Below, piece by piece: positions 8,597 to 17,426 of a DNA stretch of 27,361 nt. The first letter of the stretch is position 1, and the number at the start of each line of letters is the position of its first letter. Made by a program: the position numbers and the translations under genes. The notes below the pieces were generated by a model. The model ran no database searches. It was not told where the DNA came from and saw only the letters and a program-made list of their open reading frames with translations. The stretch comes from UPXZ01 sp964568675 (GTDB lineage: Bacteria > Bacteroidota > Bacteroidia > Bacteroidales > Paludibacteraceae): positions 1 to 27,361 of the forward strand of contig CAZMQV010000045.1 in the NCBI GenBank assembly GCA_964568675.1. Reading direction: 5' to 3'.

Positions 8597-10492
8597 ATGA
8601 AAAAAAATAATAACATATCCATGCTTGCATTTCTTAAGAAACTAGCTTTCATTGCAGTAGTTGCGCTATTGACTCTAAGCTGCAATCCTGAAATTGATGA
8701 GCGTTATGTTACTACTTTTACCGGTGAGATGATTTATTCGCACCTGAAGAAAGATAGCGTTAATTTCAGCGAATATCTGCGATTTGTGGACAAAGCAGGA
8801 TTGAAAGGCATGTTGAGCGCTTATGGTGAATATACATGTCTTGCCCCTACCAATCAAGCGATTCAGAGCTATTATCAGTCACGTGGAGCAAATTTCAAAT
8901 TTGAAAGTCTGACGGACGAAGAGGTGAATTACATCGCGCGCACCCACATTGTGAACATGAAATACAAAACCGAGAATCTTGCGGATGGCGTAATTCCTAA
9001 TGTGAACATGAATGACCGCGTGATTGAAATTTTCTTCTCTACCGATAGTGTTACCGGGAAACTTCAGATTCTGCTGAATGGCGAATCGGAAGTGGTGGAG
9101 AAAGACATTGAAGTGTATAACGGTGTGATTCATACCATCAACAAACTGCTTACACCTTCAATGGCGCAGTTGCCCGATTTAATCATGGCGCAATCGGATT
9201 TACAGATATTCGGTGCCGCCTTGAAACTCACAGGGCTGAATGATTCGTTGCTGCTAATTGAAGATAAATCTTACGACGCTACGCTCTATAGCTATAAAGA
9301 CGAATTTAATAGCTACACGATTCCCGCACCGCCTACAAAAAAATTTGGATATACCGCCTTTGTTGAGTCGGACCAGGTACTCGCCGAAAATGGAATAAAC
9401 TCCATCGAGGATTTGAAAACAAAAGCCGAACAATGGTATCCTTCAGGAGCGGGTGTTGGTAAAGATGATTATACCAATCCTGAACATAGTTTGAATAAAT
9501 ACATTTCATACCACCTTGTTGATAAGATAATTAATGCAAATACATTTTTCTTTAATACAAATGCGGCCAAAAATATTGAGATTTATGAATTTGTTGAAAC
9601 GATGTACAAACACCGGATTATGAAGTTGTCGAATAAAAACGAATCGCGTGGTTTAATCGCCGGAACGAAAGCCTTCATCAATCCAAATTCAGCTAATGAG
9701 TTATTTGTTACCGACCGCTCGAAAACTACGGTAAATGGTGTGATGCATTATTTGGATAAAGTGCTGCTTTATACTTCGGATGTTGAGTCCATGTTCAAGA
9801 ACTCTCGTATTCGTTTCGATTTTACATCGTTGATGCCCGAAATGATGAACAACAACCTTCGACTATCCAATACGCAAAAGAACTCCAGTGGCGACCGCTA
9901 CGGTATTCCTCCGGGTTATTTTAAGTATATCAAAGTTAGTAAAGATACACGTATGATTTACCTTGCGGGGATTGACAAAATGTGGCAAAACTATCAGGGG
10001 GATGAGATGATGGGACTGGGTAACTATGACCTCACCGTGCGCTTGTTGCCAGTACCTCCGGGTACTTATGAGCTACGTTTTGGCTATTCGGCAAATCCAT
10101 CGCGAAGTGTAACGCAAATTTATGTTGATGGGAAACCGGTTGGGATTCCTCTCGATTTGCGAATTATTAAAAAAGATCCGAAAATTGGATGGATTCCGGA
10201 CAGTGATACCGATGATGCAGGTGTGGAAATAGCAAAGGCAATGCGCAACAGAGGGTATATGAATGCGCCTACATCCATTGTGTGGACTTCTAGTTCGAAA
10301 CCTTTGCGCGAGTCGGAGCAAGCGCTACGTCGTGTAGTAGGTACCTTTACTTTTGATAGTTATGAACCACATTATATCCGTTTCCGATCGGTGCTCGACA
10401 ATCCAAACGCGCAAGCCATGATGGACTATTTTGAGTTTGTGCCTAAAAGCATTTACGCGCCTACAAGTGGAGAACCGGAATCGATAGATTAA
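8597..10492 (+). CDS. FAS1-domain surface lipoprotein, duplicate copy A
   Basis: 631 residues from the ATG at 8597. An upstream in-frame TTG at 8564 is possible, but the ATG has an A-rich upstream region, gives a standard lipoprotein signal (VALLTLSC, Cys29) and the same length as copy B. FAS1 domain 1 spans about 40-185 (motif YTCLAPTNQAI, then YIARTHIV and VIHTINKLL); a divergent FAS1 domain 2 spans about 190-400 (FGYTAFVESDQVL, then VMHYLDKVLLY). The C-terminal third (about 405-625) is different: GTYELRFGYSAN, TQIYVDGKPVGIPLDL, HYIRFRSVLDN and a closing MMDYFEF, a pattern of a beta-sandwich such as a carbohydrate-binding or galactose-binding-like module. That fold assignment is inference. 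It follows SusD 1 in the operon, the usual place for a surface ligand-binding lipoprotein. Confidence 0.85.
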   Translation: MKKNNNISMLAFLKKLAFIAVVALLTLSCNPEIDERYVTTFTGEMIYSHLKKDSVNFSEYLRFVDKAGLKGMLSAYGEYTCLAPTNQAIQSYYQSRGANFKFESLTDEEVNYIARTHIVNMKYKTENLADGVIPNVNMNDRVIEIFFSTDSVTGKLQILLNGESEVVEKDIEVYNGVIHTINKLLTPSMAQLPDLIMAQSDLQIFGAALKLTGLNDSLLLIEDKSYDATLYSYKDEFNSYTIPAPPTKKFGYTAFVESDQVLAENGINSIEDLKTKAEQWYPSGAGVGKDDYTNPEHSLNKYISYHLVDKIINANTFFFNTNAAKNIEIYEFVETMYKHRIMKLSNKNESRGLIAGTKAFINPNSANELFVTDRSKTTVNGVMHYLDKVLLYTSDVESMFKNSRIRFDFTSLMPEMMNNNLRLSNTQKNSSGDRYGIPPGYFKYIKVSKDTRMIYLAGIDKMWQNYQGDEMMGLGNYDLTVRLLPVPPGTYELRFGYSANPSRSVTQIYVDGKPVGIPLDLRIIKKDPKIGWIPDSDTDDAGVEIAKAMRNRGYMNAPTSIVWTSSSKPLRESEQALRRVVGTFTFDSYEPHYIRFRSVLDNPNAQAMMDYFEFVPKSIYAPTSGEPESID

Positions 10493-12459
10493 TTCAATTA
10501 AAAATATACATATAAATTTCGGATACAAATAATTGCAATTCAATTAATGTAAATGAAAAATAATTCGACTGAAAAATGATTAGTTCAGAAAATAAATATA
10601 AATTCAAATACGTAGTAAGATTATTCTTGATTACGTTTGTGGTCTTGTCAGCGTTTAGTTGCAAGCCTGAAGTTGATGAGCGTTATGTTACTACTTTCAC
10701 CGGTGAGATGATTTACTCGCACCTGAAGAAAGATAGCGTTAATTTCAGTGAATATCTCCGATTTGTGGACAAAGCAGGCTTAAAAGGCATGTTGAGCGCT
10801 TATGGCGAATATACATGTCTTGCCCCTACCAATCAAGCGATACAGAGCTATTATCAATCGCGTGGAACAAATTTCAAATTTGAAAGTTTGACGGACGAAG
10901 AGGTGAATTACATCGCACGTACCCACATTGTGAACATGAAATACAAAACCGAAAACCTTGCGGATGGCGTAATTCCTAATGTGAACATGAACGACCGTGT
11001 GATTGAAATTCTATTCTCAACCGATAGTATCACCGGTAAGCTGAAAATTCTGCTGAATGGCGAATCGGAAGTGATGGAAAAAGATATTGAGGTGTATAAC
11101 GGCGTGATTCATACCATCAACAAACTGCTAACACCTTCAATGGCGCAGTTGCCCGATTTAATCATGGCACAATCGGATTTACAGCTATTCGGCGCCGCGC
11201 TGAAACTTACGGGTATGAATGATTCATTATTGCTTATTGAAGATAAACAATATGACCCCGAGCTGTATAGCTATAAAGATGAATATGAAACCTATGCAAT
11301 ACCTTGTCCGCCAACACGAAAATTCGGATATACAGCTTTTGTTGAATCGGATCAGCTTCTTGCTGCAAATGGGATCAACTCTCTCGAAGACCTCAAGGTA
11401 AAAGCAGAACAATGGTATCCATCGGGAGCAGGAGTGGGGAAAGACGACTACACAAACCGTGAACATAGTTTGAATAAGTATATTTCGTATCACTTGATTG
11501 AGAAAATCATCAATGCGAATACTTTTTTCTTTGATGTTAGCGCCGCAAAAAACGTTGAGCTTTATGAGTTTGTCGAAACGATGTATAGTAATCGTATCAT
11601 GAAGTTGTCAAACAAAAGCCAATCGAAAGGATTAATTGCCGGGATGAAGGCATTTATTAACCCCAACTCGATGAACGAACTATATGTTACCGATCGCTCG
11701 AAAACAACTGTAAACGGTGTGATGCATTATGTCGATAAAATGCTGCTATACACTCCTGAAGTAGAGTATATGTTGAAGAACTCACGTATTCGCTTTGATT
11801 TTGCCTCTTTGATGCCCGAAATGATGAACAACAACCTTCGACTGTCCAATACGCAAAAGAACTCCAGTGGCGACCGATACGGAATACCTCCGGGATATTT
11901 CAAATATATCAAACAAAGTAAAGATACGCGTTTTGTTTATCTTGCCGGTAAAGACAGGCAATGGCATAACTATCAGGGCGATGAGATGATGGGATTGGGT
12001 ACGTATGACCTTACAGTGCGTCTGCTACCGGTGCCTCCTGGTACGTATGAACTTCGTTTTGGATACTCCGGTAATACGCAACGAAGCGTTACCCAACTCT
12101 ATGTTGACGGGAAACCTATCGGAATACCTCTTGACCTGCGAATGCGAAAGACTGACGTTAAAATAGGCTGGATCTCCGACGCCGAAACCGATGACAACGG
12201 TGTTGAAATTGATAAGGCAATGCGCAACAGAGGATTTATGAATGCGCCGGTAACTGTGGTTATCGGATCGAACTCAAAGCCACTACGTGAAGAACCCTAT
12301 CCGATGCGTCGAATTGTAGGTACCTTCACATTCGATAGTTATGAGCCGCATTATATCCGTTTCCGCTCGGTGCTTGATAACCCCACAGCGCAAGCTATGA
12401 TGGATTATTTCGAGTTTGTTCCAAAAACGATTTACGACCCAATAGGGGGAGAGCCTGAA
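8696..12459 (+). repeat. Tandem gene duplication (copies A and B, offset 1979 bp)
   Basis: The two neighbouring FAS1 genes align without gaps at an offset of 1979 bp. By hand I count about 43 mismatches over 8701-9240 against 10680-11219 (about 8%), but about 32 in the next 120 bases (27%), and only 2 in the 70-base block 9831-9900 against 11810-11879. The signal-peptide regions upstream are unrelated at the DNA level. This uneven pattern suggests a duplication followed by partial gene conversion, or domain-specific selection. Confidence 0.85.
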
Positions 12460-12471
12460 ACAAGAGACTAA
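10576..12471 (+). CDS. FAS1-domain surface lipoprotein, duplicate copy B
   Basis: 631 residues, a paralog of the preceding gene with the same architecture: lipobox LSAFSC (Cys29), FAS1 domain 1 (about 40-185), divergent FAS1 domain 2 (about 190-400) and the beta-sandwich-like C-terminal domain (about 405-625, ending MMDYFEFVPK). Between residues 30 and 224 it differs from copy A at only nine positions, whereas the N-terminal 28 residues share almost nothing and the second FAS1 domain has many substitutions, e.g. around residues 225-250. It lies 83 bp after copy A, an AT-rich gap in which I see no promoter or terminator, and 71 bp before the fourth FAS1 gene. Two co-expressed versions may bind variants of one ligand; this is inference. 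Confidence 0.85.
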   Translation: MISSENKYKFKYVVRLFLITFVVLSAFSCKPEVDERYVTTFTGEMIYSHLKKDSVNFSEYLRFVDKAGLKGMLSAYGEYTCLAPTNQAIQSYYQSRGTNFKFESLTDEEVNYIARTHIVNMKYKTENLADGVIPNVNMNDRVIEILFSTDSITGKLKILLNGESEVMEKDIEVYNGVIHTINKLLTPSMAQLPDLIMAQSDLQLFGAALKLTGMNDSLLLIEDKQYDPELYSYKDEYETYAIPCPPTRKFGYTAFVESDQLLAANGINSLEDLKVKAEQWYPSGAGVGKDDYTNREHSLNKYISYHLIEKIINANTFFFDVSAAKNVELYEFVETMYSNRIMKLSNKSQSKGLIAGMKAFINPNSMNELYVTDRSKTTVNGVMHYVDKMLLYTPEVEYMLKNSRIRFDFASLMPEMMNNNLRLSNTQKNSSGDRYGIPPGYFKYIKQSKDTRFVYLAGKDRQWHNYQGDEMMGLGTYDLTVRLLPVPPGTYELRFGYSGNTQRSVTQLYVDGKPIGIPLDLRMRKTDVKIGWISDAETDDNGVEIDKAMRNRGFMNAPVTVVIGSNSKPLREEPYPMRRIVGTFTFDSYEPHYIRFRSVLDNPTAQAMMDYFEFVPKTIYDPIGGEPETRD

Positions 12472-12542
12472 TAAAACATTTGATTGTAAGAGAAATGAGG
12501 CTAAATAAAAAGAATATAATAATTATAAAACACAATAATAGT

Positions 12543-14180
12543 ATGAGAATACAATTGAAAAATATTGGCTCACTGCTGCTCACGCTTTTGGTGATAACTG
12601 TGGCGTTAAGCTCCTGTGAAAGTGAAAATTGGAAAAAACATTACGACCTCGACCAAGCTGTTGTTTCGGATAAAAACGCGTGGGAAACCATAAAAGCAGA
12701 TCCGCAGTTTTCAAAATTTGCCTGGGCAGCGCGTGTTACCGGCTACGATAAAGTATTGTCAAGCTCACAAATGCTGACGATTTGGGTACCCGAAAATTCA
12801 GCCCTTGCTAACCTTGATACCACAAGCACCAATGTGGATAAAGACGCGTTACTAAAAGAATTTGTTCAGAACCATGTTTCACGATTCAGTTATCCGGCTT
12901 CCGGCACCAAAGAATCGAGAATTTTGTTGATGAATAAAAAACAACTTAATTTTAAAAATCTGAATAGCGAGTACTATATTGGAGACGCCAAAACAGTCAA
13001 AAACAACATAGTAGCATCGAACGCGCTTATTCATGTGATTAGTACGCAAGTGCCGTTTTTCAGAAATATATGGGAGTATATTTCTAAAACTGAAGATCTT
13101 GACTCAATACGTAGCTTTTTCTTTTCGTACAATAAAATTGTGTTTGATGAAGCAAAGAGTATTCCCGGCGGAGTTAATGACAATGGTCAGATTGTATATC
13201 TCGATTCTGTGATTTATAATTACAACCAGATGTTTACTCGTTTAGGTGAAATTAATAGCGAAGACAGTACGTATTCCATGTTGATTCCAACCAACACGGC
13301 ATGGAATAGTTCGTATGCTAAAATTCAAAATTATTATAACTATTATTACAATACACCGGCTAATAAAATCACCGCTGATACACTACAGCGTAAGAATACA
13401 ATGTTAGCCCTTACACGCGACCTGGTATTTAGCCATTCGGTGCAAGAAATGACAAACGACTCATTAATCTCGAATAATATAGATAATCGTTACACGTATT
13501 TAAGAGAATCTTCAATTAAAAAGTTTTACAAACCTTTTGCCAATGCTTTCAAAATTGATAGAGCAAGTAACGGGATGGTTTATGTTACAAACGAGATTCC
13601 TTACCTCGATTGGGAGTCATGGCATCGCCCCATTACGATTGAAGCGGAACGAACTAGTGGAAGAATAAGCACTTGGGCAAATATATTCGAACGTAACTAT
13701 CAGGACATCGAATTCGCAGTATCCGGGAAACGTTACATTGAAGTAAATCCAACAACGGCATCGGTTAACCCTACCGTTACTTTTGATGTGCCTAATACAC
13801 TTTCGGGACAACTGAATACGGATGGAACTATTAAGCAAGGCGGTGCATATAATATTTATGTTGTGATGTTGCCAAACAAATTGAAATCGCCTAATAATCC
13901 AAAACCAAATAAGCTTAACTTTTCATTGACTTATACGTCGGAGGATAAGGGAAAACTAAAAACGGTGGACTATAATAACAATAAACTTAGCTATGAAACG
14001 GATCCACTGAAGTTGTCAAAAGTATTGGTTGCTTCTAACGTTGTTTTACCCTATTGCGAAGTTGGGCTTATTACTCCTACGGTGAAGTTTAAGGTAACAA
14101 GTAATGTCGCTTCAAAGGAGACTTCAACCCATACCCGTGATTTATTAATCGATTGTGTAATTTTTGAACCAGCTCATTAA
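12543..14180 (+). CDS. FAS1-domain surface lipoprotein with C-terminal CBM-like domain
   Basis: 545 residues from the ATG at 12543; a TTG 63 bp upstream is in frame, but the ATG gives a clean lipoprotein signal (VALSSC, Cys25), followed by the acidic ESENW. FAS1 domain 1 is about 30-175 (LTIWVPENSALANL, FVQNHVSRF, ALIHVIST); FAS1 domain 2 is about 190-390 (YSMLIPTNTAWNSS, LVFSHSV, MVYVTNEIPYL). The C-terminal 150 residues begin ITIEAERTSG and end LLIDCVIFEP, which resembles the first and last strands of CBM6/CBM35-type beta-sandwiches (IEAE ... DYIEF); homology is not proven. It ends 9 bp before the second SusC gene, so it is probably the partner of that transporter. Shares architecture, but little sequence, with copies A and B. 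Confidence 0.8.
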   Translation: MRIQLKNIGSLLLTLLVITVALSSCESENWKKHYDLDQAVVSDKNAWETIKADPQFSKFAWAARVTGYDKVLSSSQMLTIWVPENSALANLDTTSTNVDKDALLKEFVQNHVSRFSYPASGTKESRILLMNKKQLNFKNLNSEYYIGDAKTVKNNIVASNALIHVISTQVPFFRNIWEYISKTEDLDSIRSFFFSYNKIVFDEAKSIPGGVNDNGQIVYLDSVIYNYNQMFTRLGEINSEDSTYSMLIPTNTAWNSSYAKIQNYYNYYYNTPANKITADTLQRKNTMLALTRDLVFSHSVQEMTNDSLISNNIDNRYTYLRESSIKKFYKPFANAFKIDRASNGMVYVTNEIPYLDWESWHRPITIEAERTSGRISTWANIFERNYQDIEFAVSGKRYIEVNPTTASVNPTVTFDVPNTLSGQLNTDGTIKQGGAYNIYVVMLPNKLKSPNNPKPNKLNFSLTYTSEDKGKLKTVDYNNNKLSYETDPLKLSKVLVASNVVLPYCEVGLITPTVKFKVTSNVASKETSTHTRDLLIDCVIFEPAH

Positions 14181-14189
14181 TATATTATT

Positions 14190-17100
14190 ATGAAAATTTC
14201 AACAGTGAAAAACAGAATATCTAATATTCTTAAATGGACCTCATTGGTAGTAATACTTGGGTGCACGGTTCAATTGACAGCTCAGACAACGCCTGCTGCA
14301 AAATCGAAAGTAACTGTACCTACGGAAACATTGAACGGGCAGATAACTGATATTACTACGAACAAACCCGTTGCAGGTGTACGAGTGCGTACCATCGATC
14401 AACGATTCTCGGCAATGACCGACGAACAAGGTAATTTTGCCATAAAATTGCCTTCATTTATCCATACCCTGATTATTTCGGCTCCCGGATATGATGAGAT
14501 TGAAGTATCGGTGTATGAAGGTGATAAAAACAAAAATATTGAAATTTATCCCGAAAGCTTCGAAAACTATTATGCGCGTGAAAATGCAATTTTCGGCGAT
14601 AAAAGAAAAAGATCGGTAGCAAATTCAATGCGCTCGTTCGAACCACAGAATCAACCTGCCATCGTTGTGGATGGATTGCTTCGCGATAAAATGTCGGGGC
14701 AGATATTGATGAATGTCAATTCAGGAGTACCTGCCGCAGGTTCTTCAATGTTAATTCGTGGAATCAATTCTATCAATTCATCGAACCAACCTTTGGTAGT
14801 TATTGATGGTGTGATTTCGGACAATCAGTATGAAAGATCATCGCTTCATTTAGGCAATTACTTCAATCCAATTTCAGGTATTGATGTGAATGATGTAGAA
14901 AGCGTAAGTGTGTTGAAAGACGGAACCTCTATGTATGGGAGCAAAGGCGGTAATGGAGTTATACTCATCACCACGAACCGTGGTCGAAGCATGGCTACAA
15001 AGATTACGGTTTCGGGATTGTTAGGTTATACCACACGTCCGCAGCTCACTCCGATGATGAATGCAAGTCAATATCGGGTTTATTTAAGTGATTTGTTGAA
15101 AGACCCAACAGCTCAAAAGAAACTAAAAGACCAGTTCTTCCTCAATACCGACCCTTCGTTTATTTATTACAACAAGTATAATAATGAAACAGACTGGACG
15201 GATGGTATCTATAGAAACGGAACTACACAGTCATATAATGTGGCAGTAAACGGTGGTGATGATATCGCGCTTTACAACCTCTCCATCGGTATGACAAATG
15301 CTGCGAGTACGTTGACCAAAAATGATTTTAGCCGTATCAACGCGCGCTTTAATTCAGACATTACGCTGTCGGATAAAATCAGCACTATCTTTGACATATC
15401 CTATCTGCAAGCGAATCGTAAGTTGCGAAATGATGGAATAGCTGAAGTTCAAAACAGCCAGGTAAATTCTCCCGGTTTCTTGTCATTGGTTAAGTCGCCA
15501 TTTCTCAATCCATATCAATATAGTGCCAATCGCGAACTGACTACAAAATTGGACGACTATGATTTCATGAGTGTTGCCAATCCGTATGCGGTACTCGAAT
15601 ATGGTTCGGGTCATTCTCAGCAAACCAACTTCAATCTTTCGGTTGTTCCGAAATTTGAGTTCAATAAAAATCTGAATATTACTTCGCGCTTTGCTTATTC
15701 TTTAGTCAATTTGTCGGAAAATATGTTTAGTCCAATGTATGGAGTTGCTCCTTATATTGATTTCAACAATGATGTGATCTCTAAGAACTATGTGAAGACA
15801 CAATTCGCGCGTCAAACTTCCATATTGAGCGACACGCGTGTAAACTGGAAGAAAGCTGCTAATGAACATGATTATGAATTGAATGCCGGTGTACGCTATG
15901 TGAACAATGAATATAAAATGGAGTATGCCGAAGGACACAATACGGGTAGTGACCAGGTACGAGAAATGTCGGGTTCACTTCAGTATAAAACAGTAAAAGG
16001 TGTTGATGACCCGTATAAGTTGCTAAGTTATTATGGCTTGTTCAATTATGGGTTCAAAGACCGCTACTTTGCAGAAGCGGCTCTAAACATTGAAACAAGT
16101 TCACGCTTTGGAAATCAAACTAAGTCGGGACTTAATTTATTGGGTGTTAGCTGGGCGGTGTTCCCTTCACTTAATCTTGCGTGGCTTGTAAGTTCCGAAG
16201 ATTTTATGCAAAATATCTCTGCCATCAACTCGTTGAAACTTCGTGCGGGAATAGGCATGACTGGCAATGATGGAATTGAAAGTACCGCTGCCCGCAGCTA
16301 TTTCAAAGCTGTTAAATTCAATGCAAATGCAACCGGTATTGAAATAAACAACATTGCCAATCCCGCAATTCAATGGGAAACGGTAACTAAGGTGAATGCT
16401 GGAATTGAAGCAAGTATCCTGAAAGATAGAGTACAGGTAAGCGTTGATTTGTTCAAAAGCAATACCAACAATCTTCTTGTGTTGAAAAACCTTGATTCAT
16501 TCAGTGGTATCGCTAACTATTGGACTAACGATGGTAAATTACAAAATATAGGATTTGAAGCCGCATTGAATGCGCAGATAATCCGTACGAAAGATTTTAA
16601 TATGACACTTGGCGCTTCTATCGCCAATTATTCTAATAAAATTACTGCTCTTGCCGATGGTGATTATATGACTAAAGTTTATGGCGCCGAGGTGCTCACC
16701 GCGGTTGGTCAACCTTTTGGTCAGCTTTGGGGATATAAAACTGATGGCGTTTTTGCCACAGCAGCCGATGCGGCACAAGCAGGACTAAGCAAAAAAGAAA
16801 GTAATGGCTCGCTTACACCATTCGGAGCGGGTGATGTGAAGTTTGTTGATTTAGATGGCAATAAAGTGATTGACGAGAAAGATAAAGAAGTAATAGGAAA
16901 TACAAATCCCGATTTCTATGGGTCTTTCAACGCCGGCTTCAAATACAAACGATTGTCGTTGAATGTGATGTTCAATTATTCTTATGGCAACGATGTGTAT
17001 AACTACATGCGCTCACAAGTGGAAAGTGGAAGTACCTTCTACAATCAAACAACGGCAATGAATAACCGCTGGCTCACCGAAGGACAGAAAACATCGATCC

Positions 17101-17399
17101 CACGCTCCACTTATGGCGACCCAATGGAAAACAACCGTTTCTCCGACCGCTGGGTTGAAGATGGTTCGTACATCCGTTTGCGTAATGTAGAGCTTGCGTA
17201 CGACATACCTACAGGTAAACTTAGCTTCTTGCAAGGAGTAACCGTTTGGGCGTCCGCTAATAACTTGCTTACACTCACCAAGTATTTGGGTGCGGATCCT
17301 GAATTTGCGGCAGGCAATAATATATACTATCGTGGTATTGACATAGGCTTGGCGCCTCAAAGCAAAAGCTTCAATGCAGGGTTCAAAGTTTATCTATAA
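14190..17399 (+). CDS. SusC/RagA-family TonB-dependent outer-membrane transporter 2
   Basis: 1069 residues. A long signal peptide probably ends at QLTAQ-32; a carboxypeptidase-regulatory-like domain follows (about 47-120, KPVAGVRV ... TDEQGNFAIKLP). The plug has SusC hallmarks: SSMLIRGINSINSSNQPLVVIDG (read around 185-207), VESVSVLKDGTSMYG and GNGVILITT. The barrel contains the usual DLDGNKVIDEKDKEVIGNTNPDFYG stretch near 885-910 and ends AGFKVYL, with leucine instead of the more common phenylalanine. Odd point: between the regulatory domain and the plug, where SusC 1 has DVVVTA, this protein has YPESFENYYARENAIFGDKRKR and I see no TonB box. It is clearly divergent from transporter 1 and pairs with the SusD gene 27 bp downstream. 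Confidence 0.95.
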   Translation: MKISTVKNRISNILKWTSLVVILGCTVQLTAQTTPAAKSKVTVPTETLNGQITDITTNKPVAGVRVRTIDQRFSAMTDEQGNFAIKLPSFIHTLIISAPGYDEIEVSVYEGDKNKNIEIYPESFENYYARENAIFGDKRKRSVANSMRSFEPQNQPAIVVDGLLRDKMSGQILMNVNSGVPAAGSSMLIRGINSINSSNQPLVVIDGVISDNQYERSSLHLGNYFNPISGIDVNDVESVSVLKDGTSMYGSKGGNGVILITTNRGRSMATKITVSGLLGYTTRPQLTPMMNASQYRVYLSDLLKDPTAQKKLKDQFFLNTDPSFIYYNKYNNETDWTDGIYRNGTTQSYNVAVNGGDDIALYNLSIGMTNAASTLTKNDFSRINARFNSDITLSDKISTIFDISYLQANRKLRNDGIAEVQNSQVNSPGFLSLVKSPFLNPYQYSANRELTTKLDDYDFMSVANPYAVLEYGSGHSQQTNFNLSVVPKFEFNKNLNITSRFAYSLVNLSENMFSPMYGVAPYIDFNNDVISKNYVKTQFARQTSILSDTRVNWKKAANEHDYELNAGVRYVNNEYKMEYAEGHNTGSDQVREMSGSLQYKTVKGVDDPYKLLSYYGLFNYGFKDRYFAEAALNIETSSRFGNQTKSGLNLLGVSWAVFPSLNLAWLVSSEDFMQNISAINSLKLRAGIGMTGNDGIESTAARSYFKAVKFNANATGIEINNIANPAIQWETVTKVNAGIEASILKDRVQVSVDLFKSNTNNLLVLKNLDSFSGIANYWTNDGKLQNIGFEAALNAQIIRTKDFNMTLGASIANYSNKITALADGDYMTKVYGAEVLTAVGQPFGQLWGYKTDGVFATAADAAQAGLSKKESNGSLTPFGAGDVKFVDLDGNKVIDEKDKEVIGNTNPDFYGSFNAGFKYKRLSLNVMFNYSYGNDVYNYMRSQVESGSTFYNQTTAMNNRWLTEGQKTSIPRSTYGDPMENNRFSDRWVEDGSYIRLRNVELAYDIPTGKLSFLQGVTVWASANNLLTLTKYLGADPEFAAGNNIYYRGIDIGLAPQSKSFNAGFKVYL

Positions 17400-17426
17400 T
17401 CAATCATTCGATAATAATACATCAAT

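Noticed and set aside
12480..12542. Upstream TTG start for the fourth FAS1 gene
   Set aside because: The extension is polar and poorly protein-like, and the ATG at 12543 begins a standard lipoprotein signal sequence.
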